Origin: Hyperoplus lanceolatus
Taxonomy: Eukaryota; Chordata; Actinopteri; Uranoscopiformes; Ammodytidae
Direction of reading: 5' to 3'
Length of the DNA stretch: 64,000 nt
Assembly (NCBI GenBank): GCA_026929865.2
Contig: CM049397.1
Location: 27,293,198-27,357,197 of the forward strand
Position numbers and translations under genes: made by a program. The stretch's first letter is position 1; each line of letters opens with the position of its first letter. Below are positions 16,600 to 28,686 of the stretch, one piece after another. Under the pieces are notes generated by a model. That model saw only the letters and a list, made by a program, of their open reading frames with translations. It was not told where the DNA came from and made no database searches.

Positions 16600-17000
16600 A
16601 AATCCAATGTTTCCCTAGTCCGGACATGAGTTACAGCCGCAGTAATGTGGTGGCTGTTTCAATTTTATCACTCCAATTATAGTTAAAAACATGACGCCTG
16701 CATAAGTGCCTGTTGAATTTTCGCTGGTCAAGGATAAAGAGGGGGGAGAGCGGAGGGCTGCAAACGCAAATATACACTCGACACTGTGAAGTGAGGGTTT
16801 ATGAAGAGCCTATGCCCCCCAGCGGGAGATGTTTTATTGCCGGTGTTTAAATGACCGGCTTGTTAAACATCAAGCGGCAGGCGGGTAGCCAGGCGACTGT
16901 GGCCTCAAGAGTCGCTGCACTGTAACGTCGCTGGCTATGTTCACCCTCTTCAGAGCTTTATTCGACATGCTTGTGTGTAGACAGCGCTGTTTAGAGACAC
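16600..17000. promoter_or_regulatory. Candidate conserved non-coding regulatory stretch
   Basis: This stretch differs from its surroundings: balanced base composition, several CpGs, no repeats, no open frame of note, and dense short motifs, including a homeobox-like CAATTATAG, TGTTTATTG-like words and a moderate CTCF-like match (CCGCTGGGGGGCA on the minus strand near 16816-16828). Regulatory function is inferred only from composition; no alignment was possible. Confidence 0.25.
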
Positions 17001-17788
17001 AATAATCACGTTTAACTTAAGTTGAAACACTAGATTCCCACCTGTGAGTGAGAGATGAGACTCGGGTGGTCCTGGGCTATTCACTGTCCCCACACAGTCA
17101 GAGAGAGATTAGAACAGGCCAGGAAAGAGAGAGGTTAGATAAATAAGAAGTCTTTCCCAAAGTCTTGATGATACTAATAATTTGATACCTGCAGAAGATC
17201 ACTGGGCCACTGTTTTTAGCCAAAACAAAAGACCTTGCTAATGTAAGATATAGTGTGATTCATTGGCTAGAAGTTCATGGGAGCAAATGCTAAATAAATG
17301 ATCCCTGGAGATGAGGGCTACAGTCATGGAAAAATATGGGACATTAACTGTTTTATGATGATGATGACATAGATGGAACATCAGGAAGTGGGGAAAGTGA
17401 AGCAATCCCTTTAGATGTCGATCCATTTCCGGCTACTTCTCAGTTATTGCTGATTATTTCCTTCCAATTTCCCTCCCCCCCGAAAAACGGTCATGTCTGC
17501 ACAGTTTGAGTCTTGAAGCCTGGAAAAAATATTAAAGGAAAGAATAGCCTCATGAACATTATTTATCAACGGCTCCAATCTAAATGACTCACAAGAATGT
17601 GGTAGTAAGTCATGTTGGGCAAATTAACCTTTTCTTAAAGACTAATGTTACCAATTTACTGACTACTAAGGACATAATTTTCATTTTTCCTTTATTTAAC
17701 CTCGAAAGATCAATTGAGGGGTGACCCTCTTTCACAATGACGTCGAGTTTGTACAGATACACAATATACAATGAGAATACATAACAAG

Positions 17789-17791
<3 letters not shown>

Positions 17792-17880
<89 letters not shown>
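17792..17880. repeat. (CA)44 microsatellite in LINE 3' UTR
   Basis: Uninterrupted CA run inside the 3' region of the LINE, between the ORF2 stop and the AATAAAG tail. Confidence 0.95.
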
Positions 17881-17884
<4 letters not shown>

Positions 17885-17931
17885 AAAACAATTTAAAACA
17901 TTCAGATCAATTGAATGAAAGAGACAATAGC

Positions 17932-18457
17932 CTAATTAAAACAGTTACAAGTGTAGAGGGGCTGATTCAAAATAATAATTTTAAATTGGTTAACAGTTAT
18001 GAGTGTATTTATTTTAATTGTATGTTGTAGGCTGTTCCAGGAGTCAGGGGCACTATGGCTAAAAGCGGTTTTACCAAGCTCAGACCGGGCATAGGGAACA
18101 TATAACATGAGCATGTCAGTTGAGCGGGTTTGATAAAGCCCATCTGAAATAAGCAGCATTTCTGTCAAATAGAGTGGTAGCTTTCCAGTCAGAGCTTTAT
18201 ATATAAAAATATGCCAATGTGCATCACGTCTCTCCTTAAGGGAGGACCACCCAACCTTTTCATATAAAACACAATGGTGTGTATCATAAGCATCTCCTGT
18301 AATGAATCTCAAAGCAGAGTGAAATACAGAGTCTAGGAGTTTAAGGCATGAACGAGATGCATGCCGATAAACCACATCACCGTAATCAAGGACAGACATA
18401 AAAACTGCCTCAATAATCCTTTTCCTACTGATCAACGGGAAGGTGGCTTTATTCCTA
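17932..18457 (-). pseudogene. LINE ORF2 C-terminal remnant
   Basis: Open minus-strand frame encoding the post-RT region of a fish LINE. Recognisable pieces are SVLDYGDVVYRHAS, ALRFITGDAYDTHHC, LYEKVGWSSLKERRDAHW and FIYKALTGKLP. The frame runs a few codons upstream of the first Met, to YRNKATFPL, where it is broken by the nested insertion. It continues the polypeptide that stops at LRLKIGYL near 18985. It is part of a dead element, not a host gene. Confidence 0.85.
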
Positions 18458-18464
18458 TAAAAAT

Positions 18465-18985
18465 ATTTATTTATTTATTTTTCTTTCGGACAATTCCACA
18501 CAATACACAATTATCTCTTTCACATCATAAATCTTAATTAGTGTTGTCCGAAGGGTGACGGAAGAAGCCTAAGGCTTATCGAGTCCCGCCCCCACTTTCA
18601 TCAGATTCAAAATCAGATACACATTTACTGATCACAGAAAAGAAAAGAAAAAAGAAAAAAAGAAAAAGTCAAAAATAAAAGAAAGAAAAAATAAAAATAA
18701 AAAGGAAGAAAACACACAATTTTGCAATTTTTTTTTCTTTTTTTTTGTCTGTTAAGCTGCAGTCCAATACCCAGTCAATTTTCATTCTCTTTATTCATTG
18801 ACCTTGCACAACTGACATGCTATCCAATTTTCCCGATGAGTTTTAATTAGTCATTGTTATCCTCTCCTTCCACTGTAGCCATTTTTTCGATGTCTCCTTT
18901 GAAATTAGCGATGTCTCCTTTCATGTCATCGATTCCAGCGACTTTTCCTTTGATAGCTGTGATGTCTCCTTTGATAGATGTGATA
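18465..18985 (-). mobile_element. Second retroelement inserted inside the LINE
   Basis: About 520 bp of foreign sequence splits the LINE ORF between LKIGYL and YRNKATF. It lies on the minus strand and ends in an A-rich (AAATA)n-like tail at about 18465-18485, preceded by the paired words TTGTCCGAA and CCTTCGGACAACACT. That architecture fits a 5'-truncated non-LTR element. Its 5' part (about 18860-18985) is an open frame ending in a stop, with a repeated KGDI peptide (IKGDI, MKGDI, FKGDI). A purine-rich A/G tract fills 18636-18718. ATAAATAT-like words at both edges may be the target duplication, obscured by the tail. Confidence 0.7.
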
Positions 18986-19817
18986 AATATCCAATCTTTA
19001 GTCGCAGACGACAGACAAGATTTTTTATGTGAAATGTAAAAGAGAGTTTTTCATCTATCCAGATGCCAAGATATTTATATTCAGTGACTCTTTCAATATG
19101 AGATCCATTATTTGTGTGAATAATAAGATCATTAAAATGTGTAATTCTTGCTCTGGAAAAACACATATTTTTTTTTCTGTATTAAGGACAAGCCTGAGAT
19201 CCACTAGACAGTTCTGCAGGGTGTTAAAAGAGCTCTGTAGGTTCTGAACAGATTGTTGCACTGAATCAGAAATGCAATACAGTACAGTGTCGTCCGCAAA
19301 CAAATGGGCATGACAGTTTTGTAGTGATGAAACAATATTATTGATGTAAATTGTGAATAGGACTGGACCTAAAATTGAGCCCTGCGGAACACCATTTGTA
19401 ACTGTTAAAAACTCAGTTTGGTAGCTTCCCAGTTTTACTGACTGCTGTCTATCAGAGAGATAGTCCCTAAACCAGCTACATGTAGAATAATCAAAACCAA
19501 TTTCATGCAGCCTCTCTAAAAGCAAATGATGATCTAAAGTATCAAAAGCTTTTGACAGATCAACAAAAAGTGCTGCACAGTGCATTTTTTTTATCGATAG
19601 CTGTAACAATGTTGTCTAAGACCAAAGTGACAGCAGATACGGTACTGTGGCTTGCCCTAAAACCAGATTGAAATGGACTCAAAATGGAAGCACTGGATAA
19701 AAAGGTTTTCAACTGAGTATTAATGACTGATTCTAGAATTTTGGCATGGGAGTTTGGAAATTGGCCTGTAATTATTGAGATCACTTTTGTCACCCCCTTT
19801 ATGTAATGGAATGACAT
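18985..19817 (-). pseudogene. LINE reverse-transcriptase remnant, frameshifted
   Basis: Encodes the RT palm with VDLSKAFDTLDHH, the GVPQGSILGP box and the catalytic HLFADDTVLY box, then EYKYLGIWIDEKLSF. At least two frameshifts are visible: one between AKILES and the upstream YRP-like block near 19750, and one in the A-run near 19590. A further frame change lies between the RT palm block and the CFSRARITHFNDL block near 19160. The frame then enters the foreign insert at about 18985. Confidence 0.85.
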
Positions 19818-19830
19818 AAAGGGGGAATGA

Positions 19831-20839
19831 ATACTAATCAGAACTAAGATCTTATCAGCAAAGGTGTAACTACTAAAATATCAAATACCAAATGTTTGAA
19901 TACTTGTGTCACAATAGGCTGTAGGAATCTGTGATGGACATTATAATAACTATGATTATTTTAAAATGAAAGTTTAAATTATTCTAAAAAAAATTAAAAA
20001 ATATACATTTACAGTTTATGGTTATTTTACAATTTTCTGCTGAGGTCACGACCCTTCCTGCTGGCTATGATGAATGACAAAACTACACATTCCCATACAA
20101 AACCTCTATAAATAGATTCAATTGACGCACAACATAACCACAACCCCAATGTACTCACAAATTCTCATATTTAGATATGCGTGACAACAAATGCATATTT
20201 CCTTTTATTTTCATACACAGCCTATTTAGCTGCAGAGACAGGAAGGCCTATCAGACAATGGAACAGTATGTAAGTTGATTATTCTGTCAGAAACTTGCCA
20301 GAAAAACTAAACTTATTGCTGTATCAGAGATTCCACAGCACATCACTTCCAATCCCAATGACTGTCAGTCAAAACAGTAGGATTCTGGATGCATACAAAG
20401 GTAGTGAAGAGAGAGCATTTTGTAAGAGTTTTCTGTCTCAACTCTAAGCCTTATTCTTTCTATGATTGAGTTGTTTTATCCCCTGTGCAGTCTGGATTTG
20501 TGTCAGTGCTGGAGGGGTAAATATGAGGATCCGAATATAAAATGGAATGAAAACCTAAACTAGAATTAAAGGGTTTTTTGCTTTGGATGTCAAATAAATT
20601 CAGTCAGTCGTGCTCTGAAGGATTAACCTTGATAAAAAAAACTAGAGGATGTATAAAGTCTGATGATTATTTAAAAGCAATTATCAAAGGACGTTAACAC
20701 ACTGATGATAAAACAAAACATGCTGTAAGAATCACCAAAGCTACTTTGTATCTACTTACTGTAAATATGTCATTGCGGTGATGGCTTAAAAGTAGTAAGT
20801 GTATTGGTTAGTGTATCAATTTTGTAAGGACAGTACAGT
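19831..20839. other. Non-coding stretch, nothing recognised
   Basis: AT-rich unique sequence without supported exons or clear repeats. Confidence 0.5.
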
Positions 20840-20975
20840 CAGGATAGCTGTTACCCTGTTTCCAGTTTTGCTGCTAAGCTAACAACCTAATTATCTCCAG
20901 CTTTATATTTAGTGGACATTTATCAATCTTGTTCTCGTCATCAAATTCTCAGAAAAAAATAGCCAATATGCATAT
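20840..20975. repeat. Second copy of the GCTAAGCTAA-type repeat
   Basis: GGATAGCTGTTACCCTGTTTC, GCTAAGCTAACAACC and CCAGCTTTATATTTAGTGGA follow the order known for a common dispersed teleost repeat and match the fragment at 16255-16345. Confidence 0.5.
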
Positions 20976-23900
20976 TCTCAAAATGTATAACTATATGCGT
21001 AAATCAAATGGTGTAACATCGGACTTTCTTTTTTTACAGTATAAAATGAAGGCTTTTATTTAATATTTTATGTAATATACCTGATGTTGCGGATGATTAC
21101 ATTTTCCTAGTCTTACTAAATATACAGTATCTATGTTTAAATGCCTTGGTTGAGTCTATATGGAGGCAACAACTGAATAAATGGGACTAAGTAAAGGATT
21201 TGTGAGTCTCCACAAAAGAAGGTTAAGAAAGCACCACTTATTCACTACTATATGTCTAGTGCTGTACGTTCTCCTACCACATTTACACTGGCAAACTAGC
21301 ATGCTATACTGTAGTATACAAGCAATAGACCAGAAGCAGACCACTCAAATTCAAGACAACTTATCTCTGTAGTAACTCAAACAACACACTAGATTTAGAA
21401 ACCTTATCATCAAATCCACCTGTAACAGTCTAAATAAAGCACTGTTGTTCTGTTGAACAGATTACTGGAGTGCCAAGCAACACTCATTTAAGTTTGCTGC
21501 TCAACTGTGGTCCGGGTTACACTGAATACTAAGAGGTGGTCTGGACTGTTAGTCAAAGCTGTTATAGATGTATTATCAAAGTTTTACACATCCCAGCCCC
21601 ACATCGAAGTGTTGTGTTCAAGGAAATGTATGACATGTCTGCATATTTTAAAATTATGGGTATTTGGCCAAAGATAAGTCAGTTGTTGAACTAACTAAAC
21701 TATAATAGTGCTATAGACATACTGGGAAAAAAAACATATCGATAGGTACTATTTGTCTGGTGCTTTCACACTTAAAAAGTTTGGTACGGTTCAATTGAAT
21801 TCTGATGCCCGCTAAGTATGGGTTGTTTGGGTTGTCTTAAACCTGTCACTCAGACCCTGATGAGGATTTATGACTGGACCATGACTACTTAAAAAGGAGC
21901 TCAGCTTTTAATAAGTCCATTAACAGTTGTGTAGCGATCCCACAGTTAGCTCATCTTATACTGTCCCATCTCATGCAAGCAAAATTGGCCCGAATCTGAT
22001 TCAATTTTATTCTTCAAATTTCTCATATCTTTTCTTACCTGTATTCGATATTTTTGATTCTGATTTGGGCCACTTCCATATGAAGTCGTAGATCAGATAC
22101 AGCCAGGTCTGATTATTTGTGCGATCTCAATCTGGACAGTTCACTTTAGCAATTCATGCAACAGTTACGTGACTCTAAAATAACACAATTCTTCGCTTTT
22201 GCACCACTGGAGTCACTCTCTGAATAGAAACGGACAAGACAGCTGTGACTAAGTAACAATCCGTGCTCCGACTCCGCATCCACACACACACACACCTCTG
22301 TACATAAGTAGCAGCCTTTGCTCCACACAAAGCAACAATTAATCATTTGGTTCTCAGCGTGTTGGGATTGATTCCTTTGCATACGGGGTCAGTTCAGGAG
22401 TGGCTCTGAGCAAAATATCCAAATTGAACATGAGGCTTGCAGTTTGAACATAGACAAAAAATACTAATGGAGCTCATAATCAGTGATTTATCTCTGAGGT
22501 CGTAGTGAAACCAGACAAATTAAATACACACATTAGAAACCTCCAAATGCTGCATGACATCCCGTCTGTCACCAGTATGTTCCCATGTGGCTCCTAATGA
22601 GTAGCTTGAGTTACCTGTTTACAGCTTGTGAAAAGCTATTGTGAACAAGATCAGAGGTTAAATGCAACATGGTAGCAGTTTTCCTTCCATCCAAACCAAT
22701 TCAATTAAACTACTGGATGAAAGCAACCATTAAATAGAAAGTACTTCCACATAAAACTAACACATAGCTAACAGCTGCTAACTGCTAGTCAGGACATTGG
22801 TTCTGAATAAGATGTTAGTGAATGTTGTTTTTCAATGCCGTGAGCCGTACAAAAAAAATTGTATTCAAATCTTAGATGGATATTTCGAAACCTGGACAAA
22901 TAAAACTTAGACAAACATGGCTGTACAACTAGGTGGAATTAATTGTTTTTCTAAGTAATTTTGATAAATTAACCATTTGACTTCAGCAATCTATCAAAGA
23001 TGCTTGAGTTATTCTAGTTCTGATCATTTAACGTATTCCTGATACAATGATATAACTTCATTTACAGGAGCATTAGCAGGTTTTATTATGATCTGAACCG
23101 TCAATCTGATAGATTTCATATTAATCCTGCAAGCACTTGCCGGCATTGGTTGTCCAGACTGCCTGTGATTTATCTGGTATCTGTAGATTACACAGTGTAC
23201 ACCCCTGGCAGCCTCAGAGACAAGCTGTGCTCTGAACAATTTCAAATGTAAATACAACCTGACTATGAAAATCTATCATCAAGCTCCATTGTGTTCTCAG
23301 AGCAAACCGGGTCAGGGAGCAGGAGTCAGTTGATTGACTGTACAGGGAGTATTCCTGCAGTTATTGAAAAACTTCAGAGTTTGAGAAAGCTGTCCAAGCC
23401 TGAAAATCTGAGCTAGAAACCAGGAAATTGTGCAAAACAGATAATTTGACACAAATAGACTATGATCAGATAATTCAAACAACATGAGTAAAGAGCAAAC
23501 ATGGAGTCTAAGCGGAACAAGCTGAACAAATTCTCCTTTAATGTGATTATATTCTATTAACCCCAGCCTGCGTTCTCTGTAAGAGACATAGGGTTGAAAG
23601 AAAATGCTGGCAGCACAGACACAGTGCTGTATTAATGATCCACTGGGGAGTGGTTTGAGTCCAGAACATATTTCATGAGCCAGAAGAAGGAGGGCTGAGG
23701 TTTCTGGTTTGGGGTCATCTGAAGAGTCAAGACCAAACATCCCTCATGAGGTCTCCACAGGAAGTCATCGCTAAGAGTGCAATTAGAGAAAGAGGAAGAG
23801 GAAGTCTCTGTCCAATGGATAGCATGGGCATCTCTATCATGGCTGGGGATGTCAAACGATATCTGCTTGATTCAGTGACATGAGCTATAAAACAGGTGTG

Positions 23901-25429
23901 AAGCTGCTCATACAATAGACATGTCTTTCAGGTGGAAAGCCATGCTGAAAATTGGCTTTACATGGTCTGTCAACATGAAAATACTAAACAAGAGTTTTAA
24001 GTTTTCAGAAGCTGAAAAAAATGTCTGGGTACCATTTACCCTTTTTTTTTTTTACAATTTTAAATAGTTTTTTTTAAAACTTAATAAGACACAAGAATAA
24101 GAAGTACGTTTTTACATGAATATGTGCTCTGGCAATACAATATGTGCTTGAAGCCAATAAAGCATGTTGCAAATTTGTTATAGTTATGTTAAGGCTAAAA
24201 CAGTGATTGCTATTAGCTTGTGCCATTTTATCCAGAGCAGTACATTACAAGAACACTATGTATATGTGGTACAATATGAATGTAAGACAGGCTTCAAAGT
24301 CTGACCATGCATTTGATGCCATCTTTTAGTACTTTATCATTTTGGATACTTGGCCCAGGCACATTTTGGTTGGTATCCAACCTTTATTTAAGTTTGAAAC
24401 CCAAATCTTACTTTCAAAGTGTCTGCATGTCATTGTCCCCAAATGTCATGACTCTTACGTGACTGCTTCTTCACAAAGCTGAAAGATGTGTGTTTATGCG
24501 CCAAGGAGTTTGGCGTTTGCAGCAGACGGGCTCCTGCTCCAGCTGGTTGTTTATGTTCATTCGTGAGACCGACCACCTTCGACCGACATCAATTCAGGCA
24601 AGAGAGACACAACCACCATGTGTGAGTGTTCTCTTATTGTAAATATTTCCTTAGCTGTCGGCTGCCCTCCCTGCCAGCACTCACGTTTTAAAAAGGTGTG
24701 GGCTCAGGCGGATTTAGACAGTGCAGGTTTACATGGTACAGAACTACATCAGGGGCTTTTAAACAGTTCAGCTGTCATTCTCTGCAAACAATTTGAGTTT
24801 TAACATGACAACTAAAGATAAGTTAGTCTGGTAAAGAAATGAATGCTGATATCAATTAAATAAGCTTTGCCCTTATCATTAGAACTAATAAGTCATTAGA
24901 TAGTGTTTATGATGCAAACCTGATCCAAGATCAGTATGCATGTACTCTTAAGATGTTAATAACAATCAACGCAATGCCTGAACAAAAACTACATTCCGCC
25001 TAGCTTTGGCAAGAATGTGCAGAAGAAAAAAAAAAGTAATAATAATAATAAAACTTTCCTCTACCTCACAATGATGTAGGACATTTGGGGATAAAGCAAT
25101 GTATTCATAAAAAAAAATATTAGCATGTGTTTTTTTTTGTTTTTTTTACTATTATAATAGTAAATTGGATGCATATGGGTCTTGGACAAAAGCAAATCCT
25201 TTCTTAACCTCATGTGTAGGCCTCTGGATTCTTTTAATTCTGATATTCTATAAAACAGAAGATCAATCAAAACAATAAATTGTAAATTGATCGAAAATGT
25301 TGATGATCATTAGCTGCAGCCCCAGAAACTGCTCTTCAGTGTCCCTTTTGTGTGCGTTCTAAATACTACATACAATTCAGGCCTTTCCCTCAACACCTCA
25401 TTTACATTAGTTTGGTTAACGTTACATAA
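20976..25429. other. Non-coding stretch, no gene seen
   Basis: About 4.5 kb without a defendable exon. The 142-aa minus frame at 23312-23740 has no recognised domain, repeat or splice pair and is treated as chance. A small (CA)5 tract lies near 22280. The segment at 25255-25325 (TTGATCGAAAATGTTGATGA, then ATTAGCTGCAGCCC) resembles one end of a dispersed fish repeat. Confidence 0.5.
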
Positions 25430-25905
<476 letters not shown>

Positions 25906-28257
25906 GTCAGTACATGTTTGTACAATGAAAAACTTTCAACAATATAAAAATCGCATTCGCAATTCGCATCAAATGTCATCTATGAAATACTACTCACTGG
26001 AGTGTACATGTTTTGTAGCAAGAATATTAAAATACATTACATGATAACATGGATTAGTAAAGGGATTATGATTATTGGCTCATGGTTTTCTTTTACATGT
26101 GATCATAGCCATTACTAAACTACAAAGTCATATAGCAGGTCTGGAGCGGGTTAACTGTAATTGATTAAATGAAGTGTACCACAATCAAATGTTTCTTTGG
26201 TGGCATTTTATTACACATAGGCAAACAAAAGCATGACTAATCAAGAGTCTTACTTTTCTCCCTCTCTCTTTCCACATATTTGGAGATGTGAGAGTGTGAA
26301 AGAAAACAATTTTTTTTTTACAATCCACAAATAATAAGTAACCGTAACATATTAGTTAGGTTTAGAAATGGATTTTATTTTTACAATAAATAATTCGTTT
26401 CTACGGCTATGCTGAAGGGAAAATATGATGTTGCTCCATCGGAATGTCTCCTCCGTGTCCTGCCAAATCTGAGCTGGAAACACTTGGTAGGGAACCTGTG
26501 TGTACTAGGAACCGCTAATAATTTGCTTAAGGGAACCCACATCTGGTTGGATGGCTGAGGCAGAGGTTAAGAGTGTCGAAACTGGGCCACTGCTCCTTGC
26601 CTGTTGCAGGCTGAGAATGGGGCCTAATGTTAAACAAAAATCTTAACTACAGGAAATAGGCCTGTTATCATAATACAACCATTTGCCTTGGCTGACAACC
26701 AGACTGAAATTGCTCCTTGTTTACTATTTTTGAGCAGGGCCAAAAGTTTATGGACAGATGAATCGCAAATCCTTTAGCAAAACAACTGCAGTCACCCAGC
26801 TGTTTATTTTCAGTATCATGGCCAAAAAGTAGAGCAAAAACACGGAACAAATGTGAAAAAAGGCAAGTTTGTTTACACAGCTATCAGCTTTGTTTGAGGG
26901 TTTAGATGATAATCCAAAGAGTTCCGCGCTCTGAGCTACTGAACACTGACGAGTGCTCAGACACTTCACGACTTCCTGCAGCAGCTGCCTTCAAAAGGCA
27001 GAAGCAAACACAGAAAAGTGTTTAAAAGTTACAACCGGAGTGGAACAAACCAGGATGGAGTCGTTTCTTCAGACTGCATGGATGTCTCTGTAATTTTTGG
27101 AGTTGTATGGTTAAGTATGTCCAAAAACTTGTCATTCTCATGTTTTCCTCCAACATAGATTCCAAATGCTAATTAAGAAGACGAGAGGGAAAGAACAGAT
27201 GATCAAACGAGAAGGAATTTGTGTGTGTGTGTCTTAGCACTCAGATGAATGAAAGTGAGGGTGAAGTTCTGGCCTTAAGGGTCTCACCCGTGCTCTCCAA
27301 ACACTGTTAAACTTTGCTGACGAAGCATTCCACAACTCACATAACCTTCACTTCTTTTAAATGAACTCAAAGCGACAGCCCTGCACAGTTTGACCTAAAG
27401 TGAAAAATACTTCTCAAATCCTCTCTGAAAGACACTTTTCAGTGGACAGCAGCAGGGCCTGAGCGGCTCACTGGTGACAAGGTACAACCCTCAGTGCAGT
27501 GTTTTGGCAGGGCGCCCTGCCCTGTGCTGATGGAATCAGTATTTTGGTTCCTGTGTCAGGGTGTAGTTTTCCCATCAGAAAAGGGGTGAACCACATCCAT
27601 ATGAATTGCCGCATATTTGAGGTTATTAAAGGAGGGGCTTAGTGGCCTATGCTGGCAAGCTGATCCTCTGTTCTGTGTATGATAAAGTTTTAGGACCCCG
27701 GGACAGCGCGGCACCCTTGTTACTGCAGCAGACCCGCTGAGAGAGGCCTAAAGTAAAATGAAAAGACCAGCTGGGAACACTTAAAACCAAAGCTAGCGTA
27801 TTAAGGTTTTCCAAATAACAAAGCAAAGGTCTTTTCACTCTTATAACTATTATATCAGCTTTTTTTGTTGTTGCTCTTTTTAAATGCGAGCAGTTGTTGT
27901 TTCGCCCAGCTTGTTATACGTGTTGCCTGCCAAAGAAAAGTTATTTTTATGAAGTTCTCCATTAGTTTTAAGGTAAGAAGGTTGGAGCCAGCCTCATAGA
28001 TTATAAGAAATACTGTCAAAACCTTTTATTTCAATAAAGAAATGCAGAGTCCCTTGCCCAGAAAACAGCCAAAATTGCTCCTAATTAAGATTTTTTTTTT
28101 AAAGCTGGTTTAGATTGTTTTTCATATAAGATCAAGCGAGACTATGTAGCCTTTTAAAAAATAACTAATACAATCTTCTGTGATAAGTTGGTCTGGTATG
28201 ACCGGTTGCTTATGGTGGCTAAAACTAGTTAATGTTAGCAAACTCTAAAAAGATATT
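25906..28257. other. Non-coding stretch, nothing recognised
   Basis: No supported exon or repeat. Minus frames at 26668-26969 overlap in two phases and look random. Confidence 0.5.
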
Positions 28258-28345
28258 GCCAGTGCTGGAAAAAATACTAGGATATTTTACTTAAGTAAAA
28301 GTATCACTCCCCCAGTTTAGACATACTTTGTTACAAGTTAAAGTG
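28258..28345 (+). mobile_element. Fragment of an hAT-type element
   Basis: CCAGTGCTGGAAAAAATAC followed by TTTTACTTAAGTAAAAGTATC resembles the start of the abundant fish CAGTGGTGGAAAGTA family. A second short start, CCAGTGGTGGAAAGTAACTA, is at 28746-28765. Neither has a matching right end nearby. Confidence 0.4.
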
Positions 28346-28419
28346 GTGTTTAAAAAAATGTCAGGCTTTCCAGCAGCGCATTATAGTTAATGCGACGGCC
28401 TAGATAACGCACCCCTGCC

Positions 28420-28686
28420 TTAAAGCTGGGATATATTTGATTTCTGATTGGTCAAAATTAACATGAGCTGTACACTTTGACCAATCAGAGTGAGGCTCCG
28501 ATTCTCTTTTCTTATTGGCTATTGGGACTGTCCATTCACTTTGGCACGACATTGTTGGTGTAGAGCGTGTCAGGGAGGGACCATAGGGGAGGGACCAAAG
28601 AGAACAAGTGGAGCGGTTGAGGTAATTTGATTCGAATCTCTAGCCCAACTGCCATTTTCTCCCCAAATCCTCCACCCCAGCTTTAA
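28420..28686. mobile_element. Short MITE with TTAAAGCTGGG inverted ends
   Basis: The left end TTAAAGCTGGG (28420-28430) is the exact reverse complement of CCCAGCTTTAA (28676-28686), giving a 267-bp element with TTAA at both edges. The interior has inverted CCAAT-like words (TGATTGGTCAAA at about 28446 and TTGACCAATCA at about 28478). The family is not recognised; a TTAA target preference is inferred. Confidence 0.7.

Larger units (their letters stand above)
17690..19830 (-). mobile_element. Decayed L2/Rex-like LINE with nested insertion
   Basis: On the minus strand, three frames follow the order of a LINE reverse transcriptase. The block at 19560-19817 holds the early RT segment (KILESVINTQL, SPFQSGFRASHSTVSA). 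The block at 19055-19609 holds VDLSKAFDTLDHHLL, GVPQGSILGPVLF and the catalytic FADD box. The C-terminal block at 17932-18457 holds YRNKATFPLISRKR, VLDYGDVVYRHAS and ALRFITGDAY. Frames shift between blocks, so the copy is dead. The 3' UTR contains a (CA)44 tract and ends near 17690 with a GGTTAAATAAAGG tail. The region upstream of the RT is missing, so the copy is 5'-truncated. Confidence 0.9.

Noticed and set aside
23312-23740. 142-aa minus frame
   Set aside because: No domain, and neighbouring frames on the same strand overlap it in other phases; looks random.
28620-28660. tRNA-like B box (GATTCGAATCTC)
   Set aside because: No A box or cloverleaf around it; it lies inside the 28420-28686 MITE.
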